Assembly (NCBI RefSeq): GCF_003945545.1
Contig: NZ_CP029617.1
Location: 5,875,001 to 5,939,000 of the forward strand
Length of the DNA stretch: 64,000 nt
Direction: 5' to 3'
Source of the DNA: Streptomyces sp. WAC 01529
GTDB lineage: Bacteria > Actinomycetota > Actinomycetes > Streptomycetales > Streptomycetaceae
In this document: positions 36,075-44,705 of the stretch, in pieces
Numbering within the stretch: position 1 is the first letter of the stretch
Layout: the number at the start of each line of letters is the position of its first letter
The notes under the pieces: generated by a model
Databases searched by the model: none
What the model saw: only the letters and a program-made list of their open reading frames with translations
Told to the model about the DNA's origin: nothing
Program-made: the position numbers and the translations under genes

Positions 36075-37679
36075 GTGAGCACTGCTGCCACCGGCAAACC
36101 CGTCGTACTCATCGCTGAAGAGCTGTCGCCCGCCACCGTCGACGCCCTGGGCCCGGACTTCGAGATCCGGCAGTGCAACGGCGCGGACCGCGCCGAGCTG
36201 CTGCCCGCGATCGCCGACGTCGACGCGATCCTGGTCCGCTCCGCGACCAAGGTCGACGCCGAGGCCATCGCCGCCGCCAGGAAGCTGAAGGTCGTCGCCC
36301 GCGCGGGCGTCGGCCTGGACAACGTGGACGTGTCCGCCGCCACCAAGGCCGGCGTGATGGTCGTCAACGCCCCGACGTCGAACATCGTCACGGCCGCCGA
36401 GCTGGCCTGCGGCCTGCTCCTGGCGACCGCGCGCAACATCCCCCAGGCCAACGCCGCCCTGAAGAACGGCGAGTGGAAGCGCTCCAAGTACACGGGCGTC
36501 GAGCTTGCCGAGAAGACCCTCGGTGTCGTGGGCCTCGGCCGCATCGGCGCCCTCGTCGCGCAGCGCATGAGCGCCTTCGGCATGAAGGTCGTCGCCTACG
36601 ACCCGTATGTGCAGCCCGCGCGCGCCGCCCAGATGGGCGTGAAGGTGCTGTCGCTCGACGAGCTGCTCGAGGTCTCCGACTTCATCACCGTCCACCTGCC
36701 GAAGACCCCCGAGACGCTCGGTCTCATCGGCGACGAGGCGCTGCACAAGGTCAAGCCGACCGTCCGCATCGTCAACGCCGCGCGCGGCGGGATCGTCGAC
36801 GAGGAGGCGCTGCACTCCGCCCTCAAGGAGGGCCGCGTCGCGGGCGCCGGTCTGGACGTGTACGCGAAGGAGCCCTGCACGGACTCCCCGCTCTTCCAGT
36901 TCGACCAGGTCGTCTGCACCCCGCACCTCGGCGCCTCCACGGACGAGGCGCAGGAGAAGGCGGGCGTCTCCGTCGCCAAGTCGGTGCGCCTCGCGCTCGC
37001 CGGTGAGCTGGTGCCGGACGCGGTGAACGTCCAGGGCGGCGTCATCGCCGAGGACGTGCGCCCCGGTCTGCCGCTCGCCGAGAAGCTCGGCCGCATCTTC
37101 ACCGCGCTCGCCCAGGAGGTCGCGGCCCGCCTCGACGTCGAGGTGTACGGCGAGATCACCCAGCACGACGTGAAGGTGCTCGAACTCTCCGCGCTCAAGG
37201 GCGTGTTCGAGGACGTCGTCGACGAGACCGTGAGCTACGTGAACGCGCCGCTCTTCGCCCAGGAGCGCGGCGTCGAGGTGCGTCTGACCACCAGCTCCGA
37301 GTCGCCCGACCACCGCAACGTGGTCACCGTGCGCGGCACGCTCTCCGACGGCGAGGAGATCGCGGTCTCCGGCACGCTGGCCGGGCCCAAGCACCTCCAG
37401 AAGATCGTCGCCATCGGTGAGTACGACGTGGACCTGGCCCTCGCCGACCACATGGTCGTCCTGCGGTACGCCGACCGCCCGGGTGTCGTCGGCACCGTCG
37501 GCCGCGTCCTCGGCGAGGCCGGCATCAACATCGCCGGCATGCAGGTCGCGCGTGCGGACGTCGGCGGAGAGGCGCTTGCGGTTCTCACCGTCGACGACAC
37601 CGTGCCGCAGTCGGTGCTCACCGAGCTTGCCGAGGAGATCGGCGCGGAGTCCGCGCGTGCGGTGAATCTCGGCGACTAG
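36075..37679 (+). CDS. serA: D-3-phosphoglycerate dehydrogenase
   Basis: 534 aa long-form SerA, first step of serine synthesis. NAD turn GLGRIGALVAQRM, catalytic region NAARGGIVDEEALH and CTPHLGASTDEAQ, then the extra allosteric-substrate-binding domain and a C-terminal ACT domain (VVLRYADRPGVVGTVGRVLGEAGIN) that senses serine. The GTG start has GAGGA upstream. Probably its own transcript. Confidence 0.96.
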   Translation: MSTAATGKPVVLIAEELSPATVDALGPDFEIRQCNGADRAELLPAIADVDAILVRSATKVDAEAIAAARKLKVVARAGVGLDNVDVSAATKAGVMVVNAPTSNIVTAAELACGLLLATARNIPQANAALKNGEWKRSKYTGVELAEKTLGVVGLGRIGALVAQRMSAFGMKVVAYDPYVQPARAAQMGVKVLSLDELLEVSDFITVHLPKTPETLGLIGDEALHKVKPTVRIVNAARGGIVDEEALHSALKEGRVAGAGLDVYAKEPCTDSPLFQFDQVVCTPHLGASTDEAQEKAGVSVAKSVRLALAGELVPDAVNVQGGVIAEDVRPGLPLAEKLGRIFTALAQEVAARLDVEVYGEITQHDVKVLELSALKGVFEDVVDETVSYVNAPLFAQERGVEVRLTTSSESPDHRNVVTVRGTLSDGEEIAVSGTLAGPKHLQKIVAIGEYDVDLALADHMVVLRYADRPGVVGTVGRVLGEAGINIAGMQVARADVGGEALAVLTVDDTVPQSVLTELAEEIGAESARAVNLGD

Positions 37680-37720
37680 GGCGGGCTCCCCGAGCGGTTG
37701 GCGCCGTCATCACCGGCTCC

Positions 37721-37798
37721 GCCGAGTTCGTCCTCAAACGCCGGACGGGCTGGATCTGCCTTCGCCGAGTTCGTCGTCACACGCCGGACGGGCTGGAT
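37721..37798. repeat. Tandem copies of a dispersed 35-bp intergenic repeat
   Basis: Two 35-bp copies at 37721-37755 and 37764-37798, sharing the core CGCCGGACGGGCTGGAT and differing at only two positions. A shorter relative lies at 35846-35870. The second copy covers the stop codon and last residues of the convergent MFS gene. Confidence 0.7.
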
Positions 37799-39363
37799 TT
37801 GGCTTCGGTGAGTCTGTTCTCTGACGCCGGGTGGGCTGGGTGCTTCTCCAGTTCGCCCGGCGTTTCGTTTTGCCCCGTGTTCGCCCCGCGCAGCGCGCTC
37901 GCCGCCAGCGTGGCCGCCGCCACGAGGATCGCCGCCCCCGTCAGCGCGGCGACATGCATGCCGCCGGTGAAGGCCTCGCGGGCCTCGGTCAGGAGTGCGT
38001 CCGCCGTGCGGGCGGGCAGATGGTGCGCGGCCGCCACCGCGCCGCCCAGCGTCTCGCGGGCCTGGGCGGGGGCCCAGTCGGGGATCTGGTCGCGGTAGAC
38101 CGTGTTGCCGATGGAGCCGAGCAGCGCCATGCCCATCGCGCCGCCGAACTCCTGTCCCGTCTCCAGGAGCGAGGACGCGGTGCCCGCCTTCTCGGCCGGG
38201 GCGGCGCCGAGCGCCAGATCGGTGAGCTGTGAGCCGACGACGACCGCGCCGCAGGCCAGTACGCCCGCGCCGGCGAGGACGAGCCACAGGGAGTAGGTGC
38301 CGGTCAGGAAGAGAAGGGCGTAGCCGCAGGCGGAGAGGGTGAAACCGGCGGCGACGACGTGGGCGCGGTCCATGCCGCGCTGCACGAGTGCCGTGGCGAC
38401 GGGGGCGGTGACGCCGATGAGGAGCGAGGGCAGCAGCGACCACAGCGCGGCCTCCAGGGCGCTCTTGCCGAGCACCGATTGCAAGTACTGGGTGGTGAAG
38501 TACGCCGAACCCATCATCGCGAGCGATGAGACGAGGTGCAGCGAGACGGCGGCGCCGAAGACACGGCCGCGCCCCCGGAAGAGCTCCGGCGAGATCATCG
38601 GCGCGGCGGTGGTGCGCTGACGGTGGACGAAGAGGGCGGCGAAGGCGAGGCCGACGCCGACCGAGGCGACGTAGGGGACTTTGACGCCCTCCGTCGGGAT
38701 CTCCTTGAGGCCCCAGACCAGCGGCAGTACGGCGGCCATCGACAGCGGCACGCTCACCAGGTCGAAGCGGCCGGGCTCCGGGTCCTTGAACTCCGGGATC
38801 AGGACGGGCGCGAGGACGAGCAGCAGCACCATCGCGGGCAGGTTGACGAGGAAGACCGAGCCCCACCAGAAGTGCTCGACGAGGACCCCGCTCATCACCG
38901 AGCCGAGCGCGATGCCGCCGACCATGACGGCCTGCCACATGCCGATGGCCTTCGCGCGCTGTCCGGCGTCGCGGAACATGTTGCGTACGAGGGCCAGGGT
39001 GGACGGCATCAGGGTCGCGCCGCCGATGCCGAGGACCGCACGGGCCGCTATCAGCAGCTCGGCGCTGTTCGCGTACGCGGCGGTGAGCGAGGCCGCGCCG
39101 AAGGCGAGGGCACCGAACATGAGCAGCCTGCGGCGGCCGATGCGGTCGCCGAGAGAACCCATCGTGATCAGCAGCCCGGCGAGCACGAACGCGTAGATGT
39201 CGAAGATCCACAGCTGCTGCGCGCCGCTCGGCCGCAGATCCGCGCTGACCTCGGGAATGGCGAAGTAGAGGACGGAGACGTCCATGGAGACCAGGAGCAG
39301 CGGGAGCATCAGGACGGCGAGGGCGGTCCATTCCTTGCGGGTGGCACGCGGGTTCGTTGGCAT
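37777..39363 (-). CDS. DHA2-type MFS drug transporter, 14 helices
   Basis: 528 aa. About 14 hydrophobic helices; MFS motif A reads GSLGDRIGRRRLLMFG, and motif C-like sequence GIALGSVMSGVLVEH is present, as in proton-driven multidrug exporters. The last residues (KSSPSGV) are coded by a dispersed repeat. Divergent from a TetR gene with palindromic DNA between, so it is the likely repressor target. Confidence 0.9.
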   Translation of the reverse strand: MPTNPRATRKEWTALAVLMLPLLLVSMDVSVLYFAIPEVSADLRPSGAQQLWIFDIYAFVLAGLLITMGSLGDRIGRRRLLMFGALAFGAASLTAAYANSAELLIAARAVLGIGGATLMPSTLALVRNMFRDAGQRAKAIGMWQAVMVGGIALGSVMSGVLVEHFWWGSVFLVNLPAMVLLLVLAPVLIPEFKDPEPGRFDLVSVPLSMAAVLPLVWGLKEIPTEGVKVPYVASVGVGLAFAALFVHRQRTTAAPMISPELFRGRGRVFGAAVSLHLVSSLAMMGSAYFTTQYLQSVLGKSALEAALWSLLPSLLIGVTAPVATALVQRGMDRAHVVAAGFTLSACGYALLFLTGTYSLWLVLAGAGVLACGAVVVGSQLTDLALGAAPAEKAGTASSLLETGQEFGGAMGMALLGSIGNTVYRDQIPDWAPAQARETLGGAVAAAHHLPARTADALLTEAREAFTGGMHVAALTGAAILVAAATLAASALRGANTGQNETPGELEKHPAHPASENRLTEAKSSPSGV

Positions 39364-39381
39364 GGCGGCAACGGTACGTAC

Positions 39382-39429
39382 GTCTTATACGCTTGTCTAG
39401 TACGGCTGTATAGATCGATTGTGTAAGAC
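39382..39429. promoter_or_regulatory. Palindromic operator region between MFS and TetR genes
   Basis: GTCTTATAC at 39382 pairs with GTGTAAGAC at 39421 (8 of 9), and TATAC...GTATA spans 39386-39412. The region is much AT-richer than its surroundings and lies between divergent start codons 111 bp apart. Confidence 0.55.
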
Positions 39430-39474
39430 GGGGGTCTGGGACGCGTGTATGGATCGCGGAGTAGGGTGCCCCGC

Positions 39475-40056
39475 ATGGGACACCGTGAGGATCTGCTCGA
39501 AGGGGCCAAGCGCTGCCTGCTGGAGAAGGGGTTCGTGCGCACCACGGCCCGCGACATCGTGAAGGAGTCGGGGGCGAACCTCGGGTCGATCGGCTATCAC
39601 TACGGCTCGAAGGACGCGCTGTTGGCACAGGCGTACATCGCGCTCATCGAGAACGCGGGGGATGTGGGGGTGCCCGCCGACGGCACCGCCGAGGGCGGTT
39701 CGCTGGAGCGGTTCCAGGAGGCGTGGGCGGGCCTTTTGAAGGCCTTCCCCGAGTCCCGCGGGATCTGGCTGCTCACCTTGGAGGTCATCACTCAGGGTGA
39801 ACGCCTGGCGGAGGTAAGGGAGTTGCTGGTCAAAGCGCAGGGTGAGGGGCGCAGTGGGCTCGCCGCGCAGTTCACCGGCATCGCGGAGAGCGAGCTGCCC
39901 GAGGACGTCGTGGAGAGCGAGGGCCGTTTCTACGTCACGCTGCTCAACGGCCTGATGGTCCAGTGGCTCTTCGACCCGGACTCGGCCACCACCGCCGAAC
40001 AGCTCACGGAGGGGCTGCGGCGGGTGATGGAGCGGGCGCGGGGCGGGGGCGCCTGA
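39475..40056 (+). CDS. TetR family repressor
   Basis: 193 aa. The N-terminal HTH is LLEGAKRCLLEKGFVRTTAR with GANLGSIGYHYGSKDALL. The C-terminal ligand domain is unassigned. ATG 39475 follows TAGGGT by seven bases (leaderless type). Divergent orientation suggests that it represses the MFS pump and itself. Confidence 0.88.
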   Translation: MGHREDLLEGAKRCLLEKGFVRTTARDIVKESGANLGSIGYHYGSKDALLAQAYIALIENAGDVGVPADGTAEGGSLERFQEAWAGLLKAFPESRGIWLLTLEVITQGERLAEVRELLVKAQGEGRSGLAAQFTGIAESELPEDVVESEGRFYVTLLNGLMVQWLFDPDSATTAEQLTEGLRRVMERARGGGA

Positions 40057-40067
40057 GGCGTTCTGCG

Positions 40068-40108
40068 GGCGCACCCGGGGCCGGCGCGGGTGCGGCTCCG
40101 GGTGCGCC
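40068..40108. terminator. Bidirectional hairpin between TetR and SH3 genes
   Basis: 11-bp arms GGCGCACCCGG and CCGGGTGCGCC between convergent genes. Confidence 0.55.
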
Positions 40109-40114
40109 GCCGGG

Positions 40115-40483
40115 TCAGGAGAAGTTGATGCAGGTGACGGGCACGAAGCCCCGGGTGTTGCCGTATACGCCGTAGTACCACTTGTTGCTGCTCTTGCCGC
40201 AGAGCCGGTAGGAGTCGCCCGACCACTTCTTGGCCATGTCGCAGAGGTCGCCCCGCTTGCCCTTGGGCCAGAGGCCGAGCGCGGTGCCGTTCACCCTCGG
40301 CGTCGAGCGGATCTTCACGCTCTCCTTCGCGGGGACGTTGCTGAAGCCGTTCCCGCAGTCGTGCGCCGCGGCGGCCGCCGTCTTCGGGGCGGAGGGGGAC
40401 TCGGCCACGGCGACACCGCCCGTGAAGGCGGTGGCGACAAGGGCGGCGGAGGTGACGGCCGGGCCCAGCAGCTTGAATCTCAT
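40115..40483 (-). CDS. Small secreted SH3-like protein
   Basis: 122 aa. A Sec signal peptide with cleavage probably after GGVAVAES/AVAE. The mature part has four cysteines (DCGNGF, DLCDMA, RLCGK, VTCINF), enough for two disulfides, and an SH3b-like pattern VKIRSTPRVNGTALGLWPKG. Likely exported and possibly cell-wall associated; the partner is unknown. Confidence 0.8.
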   Translation of the reverse strand: MRFKLLGPAVTSAALVATAFTGGVAVAESPSAPKTAAAAAHDCGNGFSNVPAKESVKIRSTPRVNGTALGLWPKGKRGDLCDMAKKWSGDSYRLCGKSSNKWYYGVYGNTRGFVPVTCINFS

Positions 40484-40598
40484 CGGTGTGCGTTCTCCCC
40501 TGTGGAGTGAGGTGTCTGCGGTCGGGAGAGAACGTATCCCGCCATGATCACGACAGCGGGGTTCTGTTGCGGGGTGTTACAGGCGTGACGACTGGTGC

Positions 40599-41801
40599 TT
40601 ACAGTCGTGACGACTTCAGGACCATGTGCAGCAGCAGCCGGTCCTCGCCCTCGTCCAAGTCGAGGCCGGTGAGCTGCTCCACCCGCGACAGGCGGTAGTA
40701 GAGCGTCTGGCGGTGGATGCCCAACTCCGCCGCCGTGCGGCCCGCTTGGCCCGCGCAGTCGAGGAACACCTCGGCGGTGCGGGCCAGTTCGCGGTGGGCG
40801 GGGCTCAGGAGCTGGGCGGCCACCGGGTCGTGCGCCGCCTCCGGGGGCAGGGCCGTCAGGAGGCGGTAGGGGCCCACGTCCGACCACTGTGCCACCGGGC
40901 CGAACCGCCGCTCGGCGAGCGCGGCGCGGGCGGCCGCCGACGCCTCCCACCAGGCGGCGCCCAGATCCTCCAGACCGTGCCGGGCCCCGGCGATCCCGGC
41001 GGCGGCTCCGGCGGAGGCTCCGGCGGAGGCCGCGGGCGCCGCTCCCCGCGCGGTCTCCAGGAGCCGCGAGGCCGCCGTGCGCGCGGGGGCGAGCGCGTCG
41101 GCCGACCGGAGGCGGACCAGCGCCGCGAGGGACTGGCCCGTCGTGCCCCATGGCACCGTGCAGACCGCCGCAGCCCCCTGCACCGTACGGGCCGCGGGGG
41201 CGTCGTCCGGGTCGGCGGACGGCCATGGCGCCACGCACACCACCGCGTGCAGCCCCTCGCCACGGGCGCCGAGTGCCGTGCGCAGGGCCGCCACCGCCAT
41301 GTCCCGCTGCCAGCCCCGCTCGGCGGTCAAAACCGCGCGGAACTCCCGCGTCAGATCGGCGCCCGCCTGCGCCTCGTCGGCGAGGAGCGCGCCGATCCTG
41401 GCCGCCACCTCCATGGCGGCGTCCAGCTGCCGCTCGGTGGGACCCGGATCGTCGTCGAGCAGCCATACGTATCCCAGGGCGAAGCCGCGGTGGCGTACGG
41501 GCAGGCAGATGCGGCCCCGGTGGACGCCCGCCTCCGGGGTGGGCGGGATCCGGACCGGGCCTCTGGCACGGGTGATGCCGAAGCCCTCGAACCAGGCGCG
41601 GACCTCGGCCGTGGAGCGGCGCGTCAGGATCGAACGGGTGCGGACGGGGTCCAGGACGGTCGCGTCGAAGCCGCTCTCGCCGTCGCCACCGCCGTCGTGC
41701 GCGCCGAAGGCGATCAGCTCGAAATCGCGGTTCTCCAGGGTCGCGGGGGCGCCGAGCAGCGCCGAGATCTCGTCGACCAGTTCTTGGTAGTCGCCTTTCA
41801 C
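40599..41801 (-). CDS. PucR family transcriptional regulator
   Basis: 400 aa. The C-terminal PucR HTH is AGRTAAELGIHRQTLYYRLSRVEQLTGLDL. The N-terminal half is a GAF-like sensor, and the middle has a Gly/Ala-rich linker (ASAGASAGAAAGIAG). Divergently placed to proline dehydrogenase, so it probably controls proline catabolism. GTG 41801 is chosen because GAGAAT lies six bases upstream and a perfect 16-bp palindrome lies just beyond; ATG 41840 would put that palindrome in the coding region. Confidence 0.85.
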   Translation of the reverse strand: MKGDYQELVDEISALLGAPATLENRDFELIAFGAHDGGGDGESGFDATVLDPVRTRSILTRRSTAEVRAWFEGFGITRARGPVRIPPTPEAGVHRGRICLPVRHRGFALGYVWLLDDDPGPTERQLDAAMEVAARIGALLADEAQAGADLTREFRAVLTAERGWQRDMAVAALRTALGARGEGLHAVVCVAPWPSADPDDAPAARTVQGAAAVCTVPWGTTGQSLAALVRLRSADALAPARTAASRLLETARGAAPAASAGASAGAAAGIAGARHGLEDLGAAWWEASAAARAALAERRFGPVAQWSDVGPYRLLTALPPEAAHDPVAAQLLSPAHRELARTAEVFLDCAGQAGRTAAELGIHRQTLYYRLSRVEQLTGLDLDEGEDRLLLHMVLKSSRL

Positions 41802-41832
41802 CCGTCCATTCTCGCGCAGGGCGCCGTCTTCT

Positions 41833-41848
41833 TCAGACATCTGTCTGA
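41833..41848. promoter_or_regulatory. Perfect 16-bp palindrome at the pucR-like promoter
   Basis: TCAGACATCTGTCTGA, about 32-47 bases before GTG 41801, overlapping the expected -35 region. Candidate autoregulatory or effector site. Confidence 0.65.
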
Positions 41849-41943
41849 GATCCAGGGCACGGATGCGTGACAGGTGTCGATGGCCCACGATCGGAGGGAT
41901 CCTTAGATTTCACGGTGGTTCTCCGTGCCGTACCGCTGCATTC

Positions 41944-41959
41944 GTCCCCACGTGGGGAC
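41944..41959. promoter_or_regulatory. Perfect 16-bp palindrome upstream of proline dehydrogenase
   Basis: GTCCCCACGTGGGGAC, 44 bases before GTG 42003. Candidate activator or repressor site for the proline operon. Confidence 0.65.
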
Positions 41960-42002
41960 ATGTCGGTAAGGCCTTCGATTCGTACACCTGTGGAGGTGCC
42001 CC

Positions 42003-42929
42003 GTGCTGGGTCCCGTGATCCTCGCCGCGTCGCGCAGCGACCAGATGCGCCGGTTCGTCTCGGCGGCCCCCGGCACCAAGCAGGTAGTCGCCCGGTTCAT
42101 CGCCGGTGAGAGCGTCGACCAGGTCGTCCCGATCATCGTCGACGCCGCCGACAAGGGCCTTGAGGTCACCCTCGACGTGGTGGGCGAGGACATCACCACC
42201 GTCGAGCAGTCCCACGCGGCCCGCGACGCCTACCTGGAGCTGATCGGCCGCCTGAAGGACCTGGGCCTCGGCACCCGGGCCGAGATGTCCGTGAAGCTGT
42301 CGATGTTCGGCCAAGCGCTGGAGGGCGGCCACGAGCTGGCCCTCGCCAACGTGCGCCCCGTCGTCGAGGCCGCCGCCGCCATCGGCACCACGGTCACCCT
42401 GGACGCCGAGGACCACACCACCCTCGACTCGATGTTCGCCATCCACGACGCGCTGCGCGAGGACTTCCCGCAGACCGGCTGCGTCATCCAGGCCTACCTG
42501 TTCCGCACCGAGGCCGACGCCCGCCGCCTCGCCGCGAACGGCAGCCGCGTGCGTATCGTGAAGGGGGCCTACAAGGAGCCCGCCGAGGTCGCGTACCAGG
42601 ACAAGGCCGAGATCGACAAGGCGTACGTCCGTATCCTGCGCATCCTGATGGAGGGCGAGGGGTACCCGATGATCGGGTCCCACGACCCGCGCCTGATCGC
42701 CATCGCGCAGGAGCTGGCGCGGCGCGCGGGGCGCAAACTGGATGAGTACGAATTCCAGATGCTCTACGGCATCCGCAGCGACGAGCACCTGCGGCTGGCC
42801 GCCGAAGGCCACCGGATGCGTGTCTACACCGCCTACGGAACCGACTGGTACGGCTACTTCATGCGCCGTCTCGCGGAGAAGCCGGCGAACCTCCTCTTCT
42901 TCGCCCGCTCCATCCTCACCAAGGACTGA
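42003..42929 (+). CDS. Proline dehydrogenase
   Basis: 308 aa monofunctional FAD enzyme, oxidising proline to pyrroline-5-carboxylate. TIM-barrel motifs: LSMFGQALEGG, LDAEDHTTLD, GCVIQAYLFRTEADARRL, RIVKGAYKEPAE, GSHDPRLI, EFQMLYGIR and YGTDWYGYFMRRLAEKPAN. GTG 42003 has GTGGAGG six bases upstream. It is 52 bp from pruA, forming the two-step proline operon. Confidence 0.95.
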   Translation: MLGPVILAASRSDQMRRFVSAAPGTKQVVARFIAGESVDQVVPIIVDAADKGLEVTLDVVGEDITTVEQSHAARDAYLELIGRLKDLGLGTRAEMSVKLSMFGQALEGGHELALANVRPVVEAAAAIGTTVTLDAEDHTTLDSMFAIHDALREDFPQTGCVIQAYLFRTEADARRLAANGSRVRIVKGAYKEPAEVAYQDKAEIDKAYVRILRILMEGEGYPMIGSHDPRLIAIAQELARRAGRKLDEYEFQMLYGIRSDEHLRLAAEGHRMRVYTAYGTDWYGYFMRRLAEKPANLLFFARSILTKD

Positions 42930-42981
42930 ACCAAGGGCTGAGCTCCCACCCCCTCGACCCTCTTAAGGAGATACGGAACTC

Positions 42982-44613
42982 ATGGACGCCGTGACCCAGG
43001 TCCCCGCCCCCGTCAACGAGCCGGTGCACGGCTACGCACCCGGTTCCCCGGAGCGGGCCCGCCTCGAGACCAAGCTCAAGGAGCTGGCCGAGAACCCCAT
43101 CGAGCTGCCGATGACCATCGGTGGCGTCAAGCGCCTCGGTGGCGGCGAGCCCTTCCAGGTCGTGCAGCCGCACAACCACAAGGCCGTCATCGGCACCGGC
43201 CGCCACGCGACCCAGCAGGACGCCCAGGACGCGATCGACGCCGCCCTGGCCGCCGCCCCCGCGTGGCGCGCGATGTCCTTCGACGACCGCGCCGCGATCA
43301 TCCTGCGCGCCGCCGAGCTGCTCTCCACGACGTGGCGCGAGACGCTGGCCGCCTCCACGATGCTCGGCCAGTCGAAGACCGCCCAGCAGGCGGAGATCGA
43401 CACCCCCTGTGAGCTGGTCGACTTCTGGCGCTTCAACGTGAAGTACGCCCGCGACCTGCTCGCCGAGCAGCCCCCGGCGAACGCCACCGGTGTCTGGAAC
43501 CGCCTGGACCACCGCCCGCTGGAGGGCTTCGTCTACGCGATCACGCCGTTCAACTTCACCGCCATCGCGGGCAACCTCCCCACCGCCCCGGCCCTGATGG
43601 GCAACGTGGTCGTGTGGAAGCCGTCCCCGACGCAGACGCACGCCGCCGTGCTGCTCATGCAGCTCCTGGAGGAGGCGGGCCTGCCCAAGGGCGTCATCAA
43701 CCTCGTCACCGGTGACGGCATCGCGGTCTCCGAGGTCGCCCTGCACCACCGCGACCTGGCCGGCATCCACTTCACCGGCTCGACCCCGACCTTCCAGCAC
43801 CTGTGGAAGACGGTCGGCGAGAACATCGCGAAGTACCGCACCTACCCGCGTCTGGTCGGCGAGACCGGCGGCAAGGACTTCGTCGTCGCCCACCCGAGCG
43901 CCGACCGCGCGATCCTGAAGACCGCGCTGACCCGTGGCTCCTTCGAGTTCCAGGGCCAGAAGTGCTCGGCGACCTCGCGCGCCTACATCCCGGCCTCCAT
44001 CTGGAACTCCGGTTTCAAGGAGGAGTTCGCGGCCGAGGTCGACGGCATCAAGATGGGTGACGTCACCGACCTGTCGAACTTCATCGGCGCCGTCATCGAC
44101 GAGCGCGCCTTCGCCAAGAACAAGGCGGCCATCGACCGCGCCAAGGCGGACGACTCCTGCACGATCGTCGCGGGCGGCACCTATGACGACTCGGTCGGCT
44201 ACTTCGTGCGCCCGACCGTCGTCGAGTGCTCGGACCCGGCCAACGAGGTCTTCACGACCGAGTACTTCGGCCCGTTCCTTGCCATCCACGTCTACGAGGA
44301 CGACAAGTACGACGAGATGCTGACCCAGATGGAGTCGGTCTCGGACTACGCGCTCACCGGTTCGGTCATCGCGAACGACCGCGCGGCGGCCGCGTACACG
44401 ATGGAGAAGCTGCGCTACGCCGCGGGCAACTTCTACATCAACGACAAGTCGACCGGCGCCGTCGTCGGCCAGCAGCCCTTCGGCGGCGGCCGCGCGTCCG
44501 GCACCAACGACAAGGCGGGCGCCCCGCAGAACCTCCAGCGGTGGACGCTGACGCGCGCCATCAAGGAGACGCTGGTCCCGCCGACCGAGTACGGCTACCC
44601 GCACATGGGCTGA
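42982..44613 (+). CDS. pruA: 1-pyrroline-5-carboxylate dehydrogenase
   Basis: 543 aa aldehyde dehydrogenase converting glutamate semialdehyde to glutamate with NAD. Catalytic Cys lies in FEFQGQKCSATSRAYIP, with the Glu in LVGETGGKDFVVAHP; FTGSTPTFQHLW and ALTGSVIANDR are typical. AAGGAGATACGG precedes the ATG. A terminator follows. Confidence 0.96.
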   Translation: MDAVTQVPAPVNEPVHGYAPGSPERARLETKLKELAENPIELPMTIGGVKRLGGGEPFQVVQPHNHKAVIGTGRHATQQDAQDAIDAALAAAPAWRAMSFDDRAAIILRAAELLSTTWRETLAASTMLGQSKTAQQAEIDTPCELVDFWRFNVKYARDLLAEQPPANATGVWNRLDHRPLEGFVYAITPFNFTAIAGNLPTAPALMGNVVVWKPSPTQTHAAVLLMQLLEEAGLPKGVINLVTGDGIAVSEVALHHRDLAGIHFTGSTPTFQHLWKTVGENIAKYRTYPRLVGETGGKDFVVAHPSADRAILKTALTRGSFEFQGQKCSATSRAYIPASIWNSGFKEEFAAEVDGIKMGDVTDLSNFIGAVIDERAFAKNKAAIDRAKADDSCTIVAGGTYDDSVGYFVRPTVVECSDPANEVFTTEYFGPFLAIHVYEDDKYDEMLTQMESVSDYALTGSVIANDRAAAAYTMEKLRYAAGNFYINDKSTGAVVGQQPFGGGRASGTNDKAGAPQNLQRWTLTRAIKETLVPPTEYGYPHMG

Positions 44614-44649
44614 CGCCCGCCACGGGCCGCCCCGGCCCGCCCCTGAACC

Positions 44650-44686
44650 CCGCCTCCGACCTGGGCCCCACCCCGGTCGGAGGCGG
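44650..44686. terminator. Terminator between pruA and the beta-lactamase gene
   Basis: Perfect 12-bp arms CCGCCTCCGACC and GGTCGGAGGCGG, 13-base loop, between convergent genes. Confidence 0.7.
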
Positions 44687-44705
44687 TGTGTCTTTCCCGG
44701 TCCCG

